Source of the DNA: Ignavibacteria bacterium
GTDB lineage: Bacteria > Bacteroidota > Ignavibacteria > OLB7
DNA: 64,000 nucleotides
Reading direction: 5' to 3'
NCBI GenBank assembly: GCA_020635205.1
Contig: JACKAE010000001.1
Coordinates: forward strand, 558,001 to 622,000
In this document: piece by piece, positions 34,254-43,506 of the stretch
Position numbering within the stretch: position 1 is the stretch's first letter
How the letters are laid out: the number at the start of each line of letters is the position of its first letter
Made by a program: the position numbers and the translations under genes
The notes under the pieces: model-generated
What the model was told of the DNA's origin: nothing
Database searches by the model: none
What the model saw: only the letters and a program-made list of their open reading frames with translations

Positions 34254-37200
34254 ATGAGATACAATCATCATAGAGAGATTCTGCAAAACTGGAAATGTCT
34301 CTTGCAGGCTACATGGTTTGCTCGGTTAGCTCTCCTTCTCCTGATTCTCCTCCTTATATCTACTCCCAATGCCTTTGCGCAGATTGTCTCGGTAGGCAAT
34401 GAGTACGTAGCCGCCTTCGTCCACACTGGGCAGCAATCAGGGCGTTTCTGGATTTCTGCTGGTCCCCAGAAGGGGGGACAACGCTACCTCTTCCACGGAA
34501 ACACCTCCGAGCAGATGATTACATCAAACCTCGTATTCCGACTCGACAAAGGGCGTTCAATAGAATACTTCTGCAATACAACAGGAGACTTCTTTCTGAG
34601 GAACGAACGCCCAGCCTATGGATCTGATACAATCCCCTATCGTAAATACGATCAGCTTCGCGTTAGCGGGGACACAATCGAGGTTACCTACAAAAATGAC
34701 CTCTTGTATACAATCAAAGTCCGCTATATCGTAGAAGCGCCCGCAAGTCCATACGATAATGGAGCCGACATTCTTATCGAGTTCGACTACGACCTGAAGG
34801 CTGGTATTAAGTCACTTGGCATCATGATGATGCTTGATGGTGACAACGGCGCAGCACAGGGATTGAGTCAATGTGGAGGAACAGGAGATAGATCATCAAT
34901 TGTAACCACAGCAGGATATTTCCCAAGCTGCAAACCGGGATTTAAGTTCGAGCCTCCGTTCGACAGCATACCGGAATTCTATCACATCGGAAATTTTGAA
35001 TACAACCCAGCCTACATCGAGACAAATCGCCGTATTCCAATACACCGCTTGCGTGGCGTCTCAAATGGTGGTGCGCCACTAACTCCCCCCTCCCGCTTAG
35101 CCGTAGGAGATTGGCATACGTATCGCACATTGGCTTGGGATCCGGCAAATACGGCCCAAGTTGGAGATGTTGCCACGGCCATTCAATGGGATGCGTTAAG
35201 AGGCAAAGGGAGTATTCGAACAGCATTCGGTACAAATAATGAGGGGAGAAATAACATCTTTCAATGTCGCGATCAACAACTGTTTGCAGACATTCGAACG
35301 TTAAGGTTAATTGAGCAGGAGAGCGAAGATGGCCCCTATAAAGACTCCATTTTTGCGGTAGAAATGTGGCTCTCCAACACGGCGATCTACGATGTACTCC
35401 ACAAGAAAGTCCGCCTGGCAACTCCTATTCTTTCAGAGCCGGACAATACCGAGCGTGCTCTACTTGATCCGGCCTCAGCGAGAGAAAGAGAAATCATTCT
35501 CATTCCGACTGAGACAAAAAAACTTGTTTGGTACTTGAAGCTAAATCCGAATTCAGCCGACACGTTGATTCGCTTGCAATTCGAATTTGCCGACAAAGAT
35601 TTCACTACGAACAGCTACGGCAGCTTCCACCCCTTCCTCGATGGCTGTACTCCGTTAATTACAGTCAAGCCGTTCCGACCTCCCCCAACCGATACCTTAG
35701 CTCCGACGATTGAACGGGTAGGGTCAGGAAGGAACACCACTGCTTTCTGGGATTTCCGCACATTCGATCGGCATCCTGCTTTCAACTATGATACTGGTTT
35801 GGAAGAGATTCAGATTGTCTCCAACCCACAAAATAATTTTAAGCTGACGTGGCAGCCCGATCCGTTCCTCAAGTGCGAGGTAACCGAAACAGTAACCCTC
35901 CGAGCCGAAGTTGTGGATACAACCCGTGGAGGTTGTGTAGTATTTAGCGTTCGCGACTGCAACGGCAACGTCTCCTTCGATTCGGTCTGCTATAGTCCTC
36001 GGCCAGACATTTTCCGTCCTCAGGTTTCCGAACGCGATAGCATTGGTTCGTGGGATCCAGAGAAGTGGCCCTGCAATGCACGGACTCGGCGCGTAGTAGT
36101 TCTCGATAGCTTAAATCAATTTGCTGAGGCAGGAGACTACGGACTTGGTACGGTTAAGGTTGTCTCCATCAACAATTTTGCTGAACCAATTATCATTGAT
36201 AAGAATGGGAACGTTAATGGAGCCATCAATGATTTTGATCCCCGGGCAACTATTGTCCTAAATGTTATTGACACTAATCGCAGTGCAGAAGCAGAACTAC
36301 TTGTCACTGATTATGCCGGAAACGATACAACCCTCTATTTCTCATACTGTACTATCGATGACTTCCAACCACCAGCAGTAAAACATGTTCGGAAGTCCGA
36401 TACTGAGTGGCATATCACCGCAACCGACAGTGCCGATTGGGATCGAGGTCTACTCGACATTACAGTAATATCGAGCAAGAACATTCTCTTCCGGGGTCAA
36501 GATGACACGCTTCGAACGATCCCCCCAAACATTTCTAAGGGGGCAGCGTTCAACGAGCTGGATATAGAGCTGGCAAACCATTGCGACCCGGCTGAACTAA
36601 TTTTGCAGTACAGAGACACGTACTACGATACCGACCCAGCCAACCACGCCACGTTCGATACGATACGATATGCCGGTATCCCCGACACCTTAGCACCGAA
36701 CATTCTGATTATTCCCGGATACGACGGTACAACCTATTTCTACGAAGTCCGGATCGACGACATCCACTACTTCGGAAACGATCTCTTCGATTGTGATCGG
36801 GGCTTAGAAGATATTCAGGTAACGTTTACCTCAAACTTGAGGATTCGACAATCGCTAACGTGGGTGAACTCACACGAGGCATCGCTCAGCCTTGAAGTGA
36901 TTGACACCTTAGCAATTGATAAGATCGACACCCTCTGCATCACAGCAATTGATAGCGCATCAAATCGCTCCGAGGCTTGTGACTTCTGGCCAGCAACGCC
37001 AGATGGGAAAAGTCCTGTGTTTGTCGGTAGGCTCGATCGATCAACTCTTACTATTTCTGGTTTGGCAAGCGACAACCGGGAGAACGACCGCGGCCTCAGC
37101 TATGTATTGCTGCGAAACTCTTCTGGTTTGGACCAAACTTTTGGGTTGACAAATCTGCGAGGACGGCCAACTGCGAACGTTAACATTCCCATCACAAATC

Positions 37201-38099
37201 CTTCAGGAGAGATTTCGGGAGAACTGGTTATTGAGGATCTGTATGGAGAAGTACTAAATACTCCAGAGCAATCGCTGCACACAGTTGTAGTTCCATTCCG
37301 TTTGCCAGTAGCGCAACTTTCCGTTGAGATGCCAGAACTTGTAGATGCTGAAACAGAGTTTGTGGTGCAGATCCGAACGGTTACTCCGATTGAATCGGAT
37401 CTGATTAAGTCGATCACGTTCGATCTGCGTCCAGAAGGACCAGCACAGTTTATCGATGCCACAACCTCACCAGCCGTGGCAGGAACGTTTACCGTAATCC
37501 CTACGCCAACAAGAGATTTTCGAGTCCACTACGAATCCAAAGGAAGCGAGACAATTCCAGCAGGGCGTCTTCTCGGTTCACTGACGTTCCGAGCTTTAGC
37601 TCGCAACACAAATGTAGAACCGTTTACACTCAAGATAATAGCCTCAACCAAAGGGGTGAACGATAACCGCGACACCACAATCACCGTTAAGAAAGTAGCG
37701 AACGATCCCCTCGCCTCACAACTCACACTTCCTCCTCCACTACTGTTAACGGGAGGAGACACCCTCACTTACGTTAATGGTGATTGTAATCGCGCGCTGA
37801 CATCAATTGGAGCCGGAAAGCCGACTGGGTTGGCAATCTTAGCACTTGATCCGCAACCTGTGCAGGCAGGTGAAGGGGTTGTAAACACAATTCTGCGCGA
37901 TGTCCCAGAAGATGGAGCAACAATTGAGTGGATTGCCCCAGATGGGCGAACCGTGAAGACAATCGTGGTTGAGGGAACGGAAGCAGGTATCACAAGGTAC
38001 ATCGTTCCGATACCGGAGAACGCCCCCCCGGGACTCTACTTCTTCCGCGTTACCAGTACCAACGGAATCGATACGCAGAAGATGATTATCACTCAGTAG
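34254..38099 (+). CDS. Very large secreted protein with five degenerate beta-repeats and a T9SS sorting domain
   Basis: From the ATG at 34254 (AGGA lies 4 nt upstream) this is 1281 aa. Signal peptide (residues about 20-43, ends NAFAQ), an N-terminal region (50-470) with WYLKLN and a WLSN segment not recognised, five degenerate 105-120-residue repeats starting at about 480, 582, 702, 809 and 916, each opening with a D-x-x-x-P step and holding a D/Y-x-GL-x-x-I-x-V motif, then Ig-like modules and a type A T9SS sorting domain ending PPGLYFFRVTSTNG...KMIITQ. It is presumably a surface or extracellular structural or adhesive protein. An alternative start at 34218 adds 12 residues. Monocistronic with a clear terminator. 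Confidence 0.85.
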   Translation: MRYNHHREILQNWKCLLQATWFARLALLLLILLLISTPNAFAQIVSVGNEYVAAFVHTGQQSGRFWISAGPQKGGQRYLFHGNTSEQMITSNLVFRLDKGRSIEYFCNTTGDFFLRNERPAYGSDTIPYRKYDQLRVSGDTIEVTYKNDLLYTIKVRYIVEAPASPYDNGADILIEFDYDLKAGIKSLGIMMMLDGDNGAAQGLSQCGGTGDRSSIVTTAGYFPSCKPGFKFEPPFDSIPEFYHIGNFEYNPAYIETNRRIPIHRLRGVSNGGAPLTPPSRLAVGDWHTYRTLAWDPANTAQVGDVATAIQWDALRGKGSIRTAFGTNNEGRNNIFQCRDQQLFADIRTLRLIEQESEDGPYKDSIFAVEMWLSNTAIYDVLHKKVRLATPILSEPDNTERALLDPASAREREIILIPTETKKLVWYLKLNPNSADTLIRLQFEFADKDFTTNSYGSFHPFLDGCTPLITVKPFRPPPTDTLAPTIERVGSGRNTTAFWDFRTFDRHPAFNYDTGLEEIQIVSNPQNNFKLTWQPDPFLKCEVTETVTLRAEVVDTTRGGCVVFSVRDCNGNVSFDSVCYSPRPDIFRPQVSERDSIGSWDPEKWPCNARTRRVVVLDSLNQFAEAGDYGLGTVKVVSINNFAEPIIIDKNGNVNGAINDFDPRATIVLNVIDTNRSAEAELLVTDYAGNDTTLYFSYCTIDDFQPPAVKHVRKSDTEWHITATDSADWDRGLLDITVISSKNILFRGQDDTLRTIPPNISKGAAFNELDIELANHCDPAELILQYRDTYYDTDPANHATFDTIRYAGIPDTLAPNILIIPGYDGTTYFYEVRIDDIHYFGNDLFDCDRGLEDIQVTFTSNLRIRQSLTWVNSHEASLSLEVIDTLAIDKIDTLCITAIDSASNRSEACDFWPATPDGKSPVFVGRLDRSTLTISGLASDNRENDRGLSYVLLRNSSGLDQTFGLTNLRGRPTANVNIPITNPSGEISGELVIEDLYGEVLNTPEQSLHTVVVPFRLPVAQLSVEMPELVDAETEFVVQIRTVTPIESDLIKSITFDLRPEGPAQFIDATTSPAVAGTFTVIPTPTRDFRVHYESKGSETIPAGRLLGSLTFRALARNTNVEPFTLKIIASTKGVNDNRDTTITVKKVANDPLASQLTLPPPLLLTGGDTLTYVNGDCNRALTSIGAGKPTGLAILALDPQPVQAGEGVVNTILRDVPEDGATIEWIAPDGRTVKTIVVEGTEAGITRYIVPIPENAPPGLYFFRVTSTNGIDTQKMIITQ

Positions 38100-38128
38100 T
38101 AGAGTAATAGCAATCCGTAGTTAAAAGA

Positions 38129-38167
38129 AAACTGAGGGATCAACTGAAACGTTGATTCCCTCAGTTT
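38129..38167 (+). terminator. Rho-independent terminator of the large T9SS gene
   Basis: 16-17-nt arms (AAACTGAGGGATCAAC / GTTGATTCCCTCAGTTT) with one bulge, 6-nt loop, and tail TTTATACT. Confidence 0.85.
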
Positions 38168-38395
38168 ATACTTCTGATATTAGCCTTCATCGCCCAACCT
38201 CGTTATCACGACCACTTTCCTTTTTCGACAAACTGTTTGCACAATTATTCTTTTTTCCAGACTTTAGGTGGCTGCCAGACCACATCGCAGAGTTTCTCCA
38301 CACTGTAAGAAAATGGGACTGAAGTTGTCGTAAGCGTCGATTCAGTACCACTCTACACCGCGCCCGGTAAACTTATATCACATGGAGGCACCATC

Positions 38396-41300
38396 GTGAA
38401 ACGTTACTTTTTTCCTCTCAGCTACTTTATTTTGCTGATGGCATGTGCATCTGTTAATAAAGTACATGCTCAACAGATGACCGATTTGGTTATCACAGGA
38501 ATAACTCTTCCACCTGACGTTGTTCCACAAATTCAACCAATAGGAGTTCAGTTCACTATTGCCAACAACGGCGATGCCGATGCAACGAACTTCTTCTGTG
38601 GCATCCAAATTTTCTCCCTACAAAATCCATCCGTTCCGATCTTCCAAAACCAAGTCAACGTTCCACTCCTTGCAGCAGGAGAGACACAGACATTGCAGTC
38701 AACACAGACGTGGACGCCTGCAGACGAAGGGGAATATATCGTTCAGGTAGCGGCGGTCTACGAATTCGATAACACTCCATCAAACAACGTGATGGGGAAA
38801 AGTTTTCGCGTTGGTCAGTCAGAGCAACTTCTTACGCTACAACAGGCAGTGGCAATACTCAACGAGGAACTGTTAGATAACCATCCTCGGGTCGACTCGC
38901 TTGTGGCACTTCACATCAGCCCTCCAGCGAATCCAGCAGATAGTTTGATTCCTCCCGGACTTACAATAATGGCAGCAGATAGTTCCGTAACTCTCCAGTA
39001 CGAGTATCCTGTCTACTTTTTCTTCGTTGACCTCTACCCTGATGAACTCTTCTCCCATCCTGTAGAGTACGTTGCTATCTCAGCGATTGATGGTACAATC
39101 GACAGGAGAACGGACGTAGAGCTGTGGCCGGAGATCGACGGAGCAACACCTGACTTCGGTTCCTATTGTTTTGGTGATGCAAACCCACGTCGTGTGCGGG
39201 GGAATGCACGGCAGTGCGTAGAGAAAGCGAATCCGTATCAACCGAAGGCTACTTCAAACACCGGAGCATGGGCTGTAGCACTTGTTGGAAAACTGAACCT
39301 CGATGTTGAGAAGTCGACAGTACAACACGACATCTGTAAGTGGAAGGAACGGATTAATGGAAACAGCTTAGGGCCAAGCGTTACCGGTCCTAATATCACA
39401 GCTCTCTCTGGTACAAACAACTGTGGGTTAACCGAAGAAGAATTCTGCGCCGCGATTGATGGACTGAAAGGGAAGAACTGCGACAAACTTCACTTTAAGT
39501 ATGTAGGGCACGGAACAACAAGCGGTCTGATCCTCTGGGATGATAAACACAAAACCTCGAAAACGTTATCGTGGAAAGACTTCGCCTGCAAGTTGAAAGA
39601 TGCCGGAATTGGCGAGGCTTGTATTGAGATAACAGCTTGCCACAGTGGCGCGGCAATTCGTGAGTTAAAGAAGAAAGGAATCAAAGGAACAGTAATCACC
39701 AGTTCAAGCTCGGCTCGAACAACTCCGGTGGGTGACGGAAGTGGAACCCACTGGGAGAAAGCATTGGAAGCCTGCTCGAAAGATCAAATGGCTGACCTAA
39801 ATAAGAACGGCAAGATTGACCAGTGTGAGCTGTATGCTTGGGTGAAGGTAAAAGGGGGCACAAGTGCGAACGGACCAAACCCGCAAATCGCAAAGTTGAA
39901 TGATTCTATCACACTCCGTTCTGTCCGACTTGAACGTGTTGGTGGAGTACGCACTATATCAACTAACGGTGGCTCTATCAGAGTCTACGCCGAGCGTATT
40001 TGTATGAGGCTCAGCGTAAAGCAAGGAAGCCGTCGGCGCGATTCAACTGTATACCGTGGTTCAATCTACATTGAGAACACGGGCAACACACGTAAAAGTG
40101 CGAACAGAGACTACAGCATTAGTGCCCGGTGTGGCAGAGAAAACATCGTGATTGTACCCCGTATCCGTCCATCATTAGGACCGGGTGAAAAGCAGTGTAT
40201 CGCAGAGCTTCCGAACAACTGCACTGGCATCTCCGTAAATCGTTTACGCAACAGCACAGTCCGAAAAGATGACGGAAGCCATATCGTTCTATCTGCTGCC
40301 CCAGATGAATCGCTCTCGACTCTCGACGAGTTTGTAGCGCGCAATCCGGGAGACTTCGCCTACTACAGATATATCCTCGAAGAAGAAGAGAACACGCAAC
40401 TCTACACAACATCTATCAACGGTCCGAATGGATGGTTCGCGAGTGTAGAGCCAAAAACGTTCAACATTCCAGAAACAGATTCCCAAGATGTCTTCACTGG
40501 AACGGTTATTCCCGACACTGCAACGATGGGAGGAGAGGTAATCGCAAGTGTTGTGAATACGGCAACGGATGATACACTCTTGCTTCGCTACAACATTTTC
40601 TTGCTCGACACACTCCGCCAAGTAAATTCAAATGAAGGGCTTCAGGGAACGTGGAAGTGGTACGACGCAGTAGGAAACTCCTTGCTGAAAGGCTTTGATG
40701 TCGATTTAGAGAGAGTTCAGATCGACGTAAAAGATTCCCTTCAGATAGAAACTGTAGGAGGGTGGATCTGGAAAGATGTCGTAGTTAACGCCGACAGCGG
40801 CACTCGATTGGAAGCAGCGATTGGATTGGGTGCAGGGATAACATTGTGGGAGAACGTTGCCATTCGGGGAACCGAGAGTGGGCTTATGGCTGAGGCAGGA
40901 AACATTACCATGCGGAACGTCACAGTTGGTGGAAGCTTCGGAAGTGGAATTACCTTCCGGGGAAATCAATCCACAATCGATACAGTCCTATCTCTCAAGA
41001 TTCAAACACTCAACTTCGTCAACGTCTTAGGCAGCCGACTCTACGGCTTTGTCTTCGATGACATCTATGCGCAGAGCGGAGTGGTTGATACCCTACAAAC
41101 ACATGGCCTGAGAGTTGCTTTTACAGACTCGACAGACTTAGTTGTCAGAAACAACAGCCACGTGCACTGCACCGACTGTGAGTACGACGATACGGACGTA
41201 GAAGTCGATCCAACCTCTTCTCTCCTCCGGCTCGGCACGGTTAGTATCGTAGCAGTTGACACCGCCGGAATAGGGCTATCGAACATCGATGTCACGATCA

Positions 41301-41815
41301 CCTCTCTCCTTTCGGGGCAATCAATTCGTTCGGCCAAAACAGATGTCGACGGTTTTGTTCCGAGTATTCCACTCCCGTTTAGTCTGAACGTTGGTGGGAA
41401 TCGCCAGACGTTTGGTCCTTACGAGATCGTTGCAAGCAACGGCTTCACAGAAATGCGCGACACAGTCAATCCGGTTACTTGGACTCAGGTATTCTTCGAC
41501 TTCACCGAAGGTCCGGCCTCGGCTCCTGTTGCAGGAGAACGAAGTGGGTCGGCATCAATCATCGCGATTGTACCGCAACCACTATCTCGGCAAGGAAGTT
41601 TGAGAGTAGAAACAGCAGGGCTTCAAAATGGGCAAGTTGCCGCCTCGCTTCACAACACGCTGGGAGAGAGTGTTTGGAGGGATGAAGACCTACATGTGGT
41701 GAACAACAGACTTCAGGTTGAAGGCTTTGGAGAGAAGGTTTCATCGGGAGTCTACGTCCTACGACTTCACTTGCTAAATGGTGAGTTCCTCTCAGCAAAG
41801 GTGATTGTTCGCTAA
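38396..41815 (+). CDS. Secreted caspase-like (clan CD) protein with CARDB, EF-hand loop and T9SS sorting domain
   Basis: 1139 aa, GTG start at 38396 with GGAGG 7 nt upstream. Signal peptide 1-25 (MACASVNKVHAQ); a CARDB/Ig-like domain about 28-140; a caspase-like domain about 285-490 with the clan CD dyad pattern His372 in YVGHGTTSG and Cys415 in ITACHSGAA (43 residues apart); a perfect EF-hand Ca-binding loop DLNKNGKIDQCE at 467-478; a beta-helix-like region about 750-950; a type A T9SS sorting domain at the end (GVYVLRLHLLNGEFLSAKVIVR, read in part). Secreted clan CD peptidases include gingipains and bacterial legumain-like enzymes. Whether it is an active protease is inference. Monocistronic. 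Confidence 0.85.
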   Translation: MKRYFFPLSYFILLMACASVNKVHAQQMTDLVITGITLPPDVVPQIQPIGVQFTIANNGDADATNFFCGIQIFSLQNPSVPIFQNQVNVPLLAAGETQTLQSTQTWTPADEGEYIVQVAAVYEFDNTPSNNVMGKSFRVGQSEQLLTLQQAVAILNEELLDNHPRVDSLVALHISPPANPADSLIPPGLTIMAADSSVTLQYEYPVYFFFVDLYPDELFSHPVEYVAISAIDGTIDRRTDVELWPEIDGATPDFGSYCFGDANPRRVRGNARQCVEKANPYQPKATSNTGAWAVALVGKLNLDVEKSTVQHDICKWKERINGNSLGPSVTGPNITALSGTNNCGLTEEEFCAAIDGLKGKNCDKLHFKYVGHGTTSGLILWDDKHKTSKTLSWKDFACKLKDAGIGEACIEITACHSGAAIRELKKKGIKGTVITSSSSARTTPVGDGSGTHWEKALEACSKDQMADLNKNGKIDQCELYAWVKVKGGTSANGPNPQIAKLNDSITLRSVRLERVGGVRTISTNGGSIRVYAERICMRLSVKQGSRRRDSTVYRGSIYIENTGNTRKSANRDYSISARCGRENIVIVPRIRPSLGPGEKQCIAELPNNCTGISVNRLRNSTVRKDDGSHIVLSAAPDESLSTLDEFVARNPGDFAYYRYILEEEENTQLYTTSINGPNGWFASVEPKTFNIPETDSQDVFTGTVIPDTATMGGEVIASVVNTATDDTLLLRYNIFLLDTLRQVNSNEGLQGTWKWYDAVGNSLLKGFDVDLERVQIDVKDSLQIETVGGWIWKDVVVNADSGTRLEAAIGLGAGITLWENVAIRGTESGLMAEAGNITMRNVTVGGSFGSGITFRGNQSTIDTVLSLKIQTLNFVNVLGSRLYGFVFDDIYAQSGVVDTLQTHGLRVAFTDSTDLVVRNNSHVHCTDCEYDDTDVEVDPTSSLLRLGTVSIVAVDTAGIGLSNIDVTITSLLSGQSIRSAKTDVDGFVPSIPLPFSLNVGGNRQTFGPYEIVASNGFTEMRDTVNPVTWTQVFFDFTEGPASAPVAGERSGSASIIAIVPQPLSRQGSLRVETAGLQNGQVAASLHNTLGESVWRDEDLHVVNNRLQVEGFGEKVSSGVYVLRLHLLNGEFLSAKVIVR

Positions 41816-41841
41816 GGAACACTACATCAACAGAAGTCACG

Positions 41842-41882
41842 GGCGGGGGATATTGGTCTGTATAGGATCGATATCCCCCGCC
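41842..41882 (+). terminator. Strong hairpin after the caspase-like gene
   Basis: Perfect 12-bp GC-rich stem GGCGGGGGATAT/ATATCCCCCGCC starting 27 bp after the stop; no T tract follows, so termination may be Rho-assisted. Confidence 0.6.
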
Positions 41883-42059
41883 AACATTTGGCCTGGTTTG
41901 GAAATAGCTGGAAAGACCTACCTTGACCGACTACTCTCTCTATCTCTTTCGGCTCGTGAAAACTGTTTTGAAATCACAACATCCCACAGTCTTTCTCAAT
42001 GAGATCAGTTCGCCCGCCCCTCTCCACTTTCTATCCAACACAACTTTGGATCGTGGAAA

Positions 42060-43382
42060 TTATAGGTCAGTTGTCTCCGCAATTTCTTCCGCAAGGAGTT
42101 TGGGCAGATGAGGGTTGAGACTCCACGCCCTCTTCAGCAGGCTATTGCCTTCTCCACGGTTTCCCAACGCCACTTCTATCATACCGGCGTGGGCAAACAT
42201 CGTGGCACTCTGTGTTCCCATGCGGCGAGCCTTCAGGCTGTACTCCTTGGCCTGCTCTGCTTTGCCAGCGCGGAAGAGGACGTAGGCAACCATATCTTGT
42301 GCGTCGATATTCTCGGGACGCCTCGCAAGTTCACGTTCTGCCCGCTCAACCGCTTCACCTAACCTCACCCCGTGCTTTGCCCAGAGGAGCGAAAGCTCCC
42401 GATCCATGTTGTGACCACTCGCCTCATCCTCCGCTAACATCTTTTCGATGGCGGCTACTAACGAATCGGCTGCACGGTCGTTCCCTGCTGCGCGGTAAAT
42501 ATCGGCTTGAGCTTCAACAAACGAGAACTCAGGAACGAGGGCAATGGCTTGATCGAGCAGAGCCATCGCACTATCTGTTGCACCTTCGGCTATCTGCACC
42601 TTTGCAATTCCAGCCAGCGCAAATGGATAGTTCTCTCGCTCGATAGATGCAATGGTATACTCGCTTCTGGCCTCCTTCAGCTTGCCCTGATTGAGATAGA
42701 GTGTCCCTAAAGTTGTCCGCGCCCAGGCTTTCTCTTCACTTCGAGGTGCACCTGCGGCTACGGCAAGTTGCATCGCCTCGATAGCCCCCTCCTCGTCGCC
42801 GTGAATCTCACGCAGATATGAGACACGGGAGTAGGACTTCAAGTCGGGTCGGATTGCAACCATCTTATCGGCGGCCTTTACTGCTTCGGCATAATTTCCA
42901 AGCTCAAGATTTGCATCTACTAACGCACCGTAAGCGGCGGCAAGATTTGGAGCAAGCCCCACAGCCTGTTGAGCAATTGGGAGAGCTTCGCGAAACTTGT
43001 GGAGCGAGAGAAGTACCGACGCTTTCGAGAGAACCGCCTCCGTATTCCGCGGATCGATTGCCAGGGCACGATCCAGCAAATCCTCGGAGGCAGGATAGTA
43101 GTATGGATGGTCGCCACTCACACGCGCTTCGTACATAAAGGTTTGCGCTAAGCTAACCAGTGCTTTTACGTCGCTCGGATTCTGTTGCAACGTTGCGCGG
43201 AACCCGTCAACTCGTTCCTTAACGAGAACGTAGTCTCCGGGATCAAGTCCTGCCGGACGCCCCTTCAATTCGGGTGGAGTCCAAGATGCTGTAGTCTCAG
43301 CACGCTCTTCCCCACAGCCAATACTTTGCAAAGAGAGAAGCGAAAAGATCAAGGCGAAGAGAATGTATTGAAAGCATTTCAT
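42060..43382 (-). CDS. Tetratricopeptide repeat lipoprotein
   Basis: From the ATG at 43382 (MKCFQYILF) the protein has 440 aa: a signal peptide with lipobox SIGC, a linker, and about ten TPR motifs (residues about 60-430; repeated A-x-x-x-x-x-x-A-x-x-L/Y-P patterns such as YYYPASEDLLDRALAIDPRN). TPR lipoproteins scaffold protein complexes at the outer membrane. A longer frame from 43469 would not make a signal peptide. The spacer upstream contains a periodic CCAAG/GCAAG repeat. Partner unknown; the neighbouring DUF4331 gene is in the same direction with a 124-bp gap and might be co-transcribed. Confidence 0.82.
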   Translation of the reverse strand: MKCFQYILFALIFSLLSLQSIGCGEERAETTASWTPPELKGRPAGLDPGDYVLVKERVDGFRATLQQNPSDVKALVSLAQTFMYEARVSGDHPYYYPASEDLLDRALAIDPRNTEAVLSKASVLLSLHKFREALPIAQQAVGLAPNLAAAYGALVDANLELGNYAEAVKAADKMVAIRPDLKSYSRVSYLREIHGDEEGAIEAMQLAVAAGAPRSEEKAWARTTLGTLYLNQGKLKEARSEYTIASIERENYPFALAGIAKVQIAEGATDSAMALLDQAIALVPEFSFVEAQADIYRAAGNDRAADSLVAAIEKMLAEDEASGHNMDRELSLLWAKHGVRLGEAVERAERELARRPENIDAQDMVAYVLFRAGKAEQAKEYSLKARRMGTQSATMFAHAGMIEVALGNRGEGNSLLKRAWSLNPHLPKLLAEEIAETTDL

Positions 43383-43435
43383 GGTGCAAATCTCGTATCG
43401 AATAAATCTGAGTTGGTTATAGAAAATGAAACCGT

Positions 43436-43470
43436 CAAAGGTGCGAAGAACACCAAGGCTCACGCGCAAG
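43436..43470. repeat. Short-period degenerate repeat, family 1 (copy A)
   Basis: Reads GCGAAGAACACCAAGGCTC and CGCGCAAG, about 8-9-nt period of purine-rich words, in the spacer upstream of the TPR lipoprotein. Confidence 0.5.
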
Positions 43471-43506
43471 TGCTCTCCGCACCAGTGACGGGTTTCGTTG
43501 CATGGG

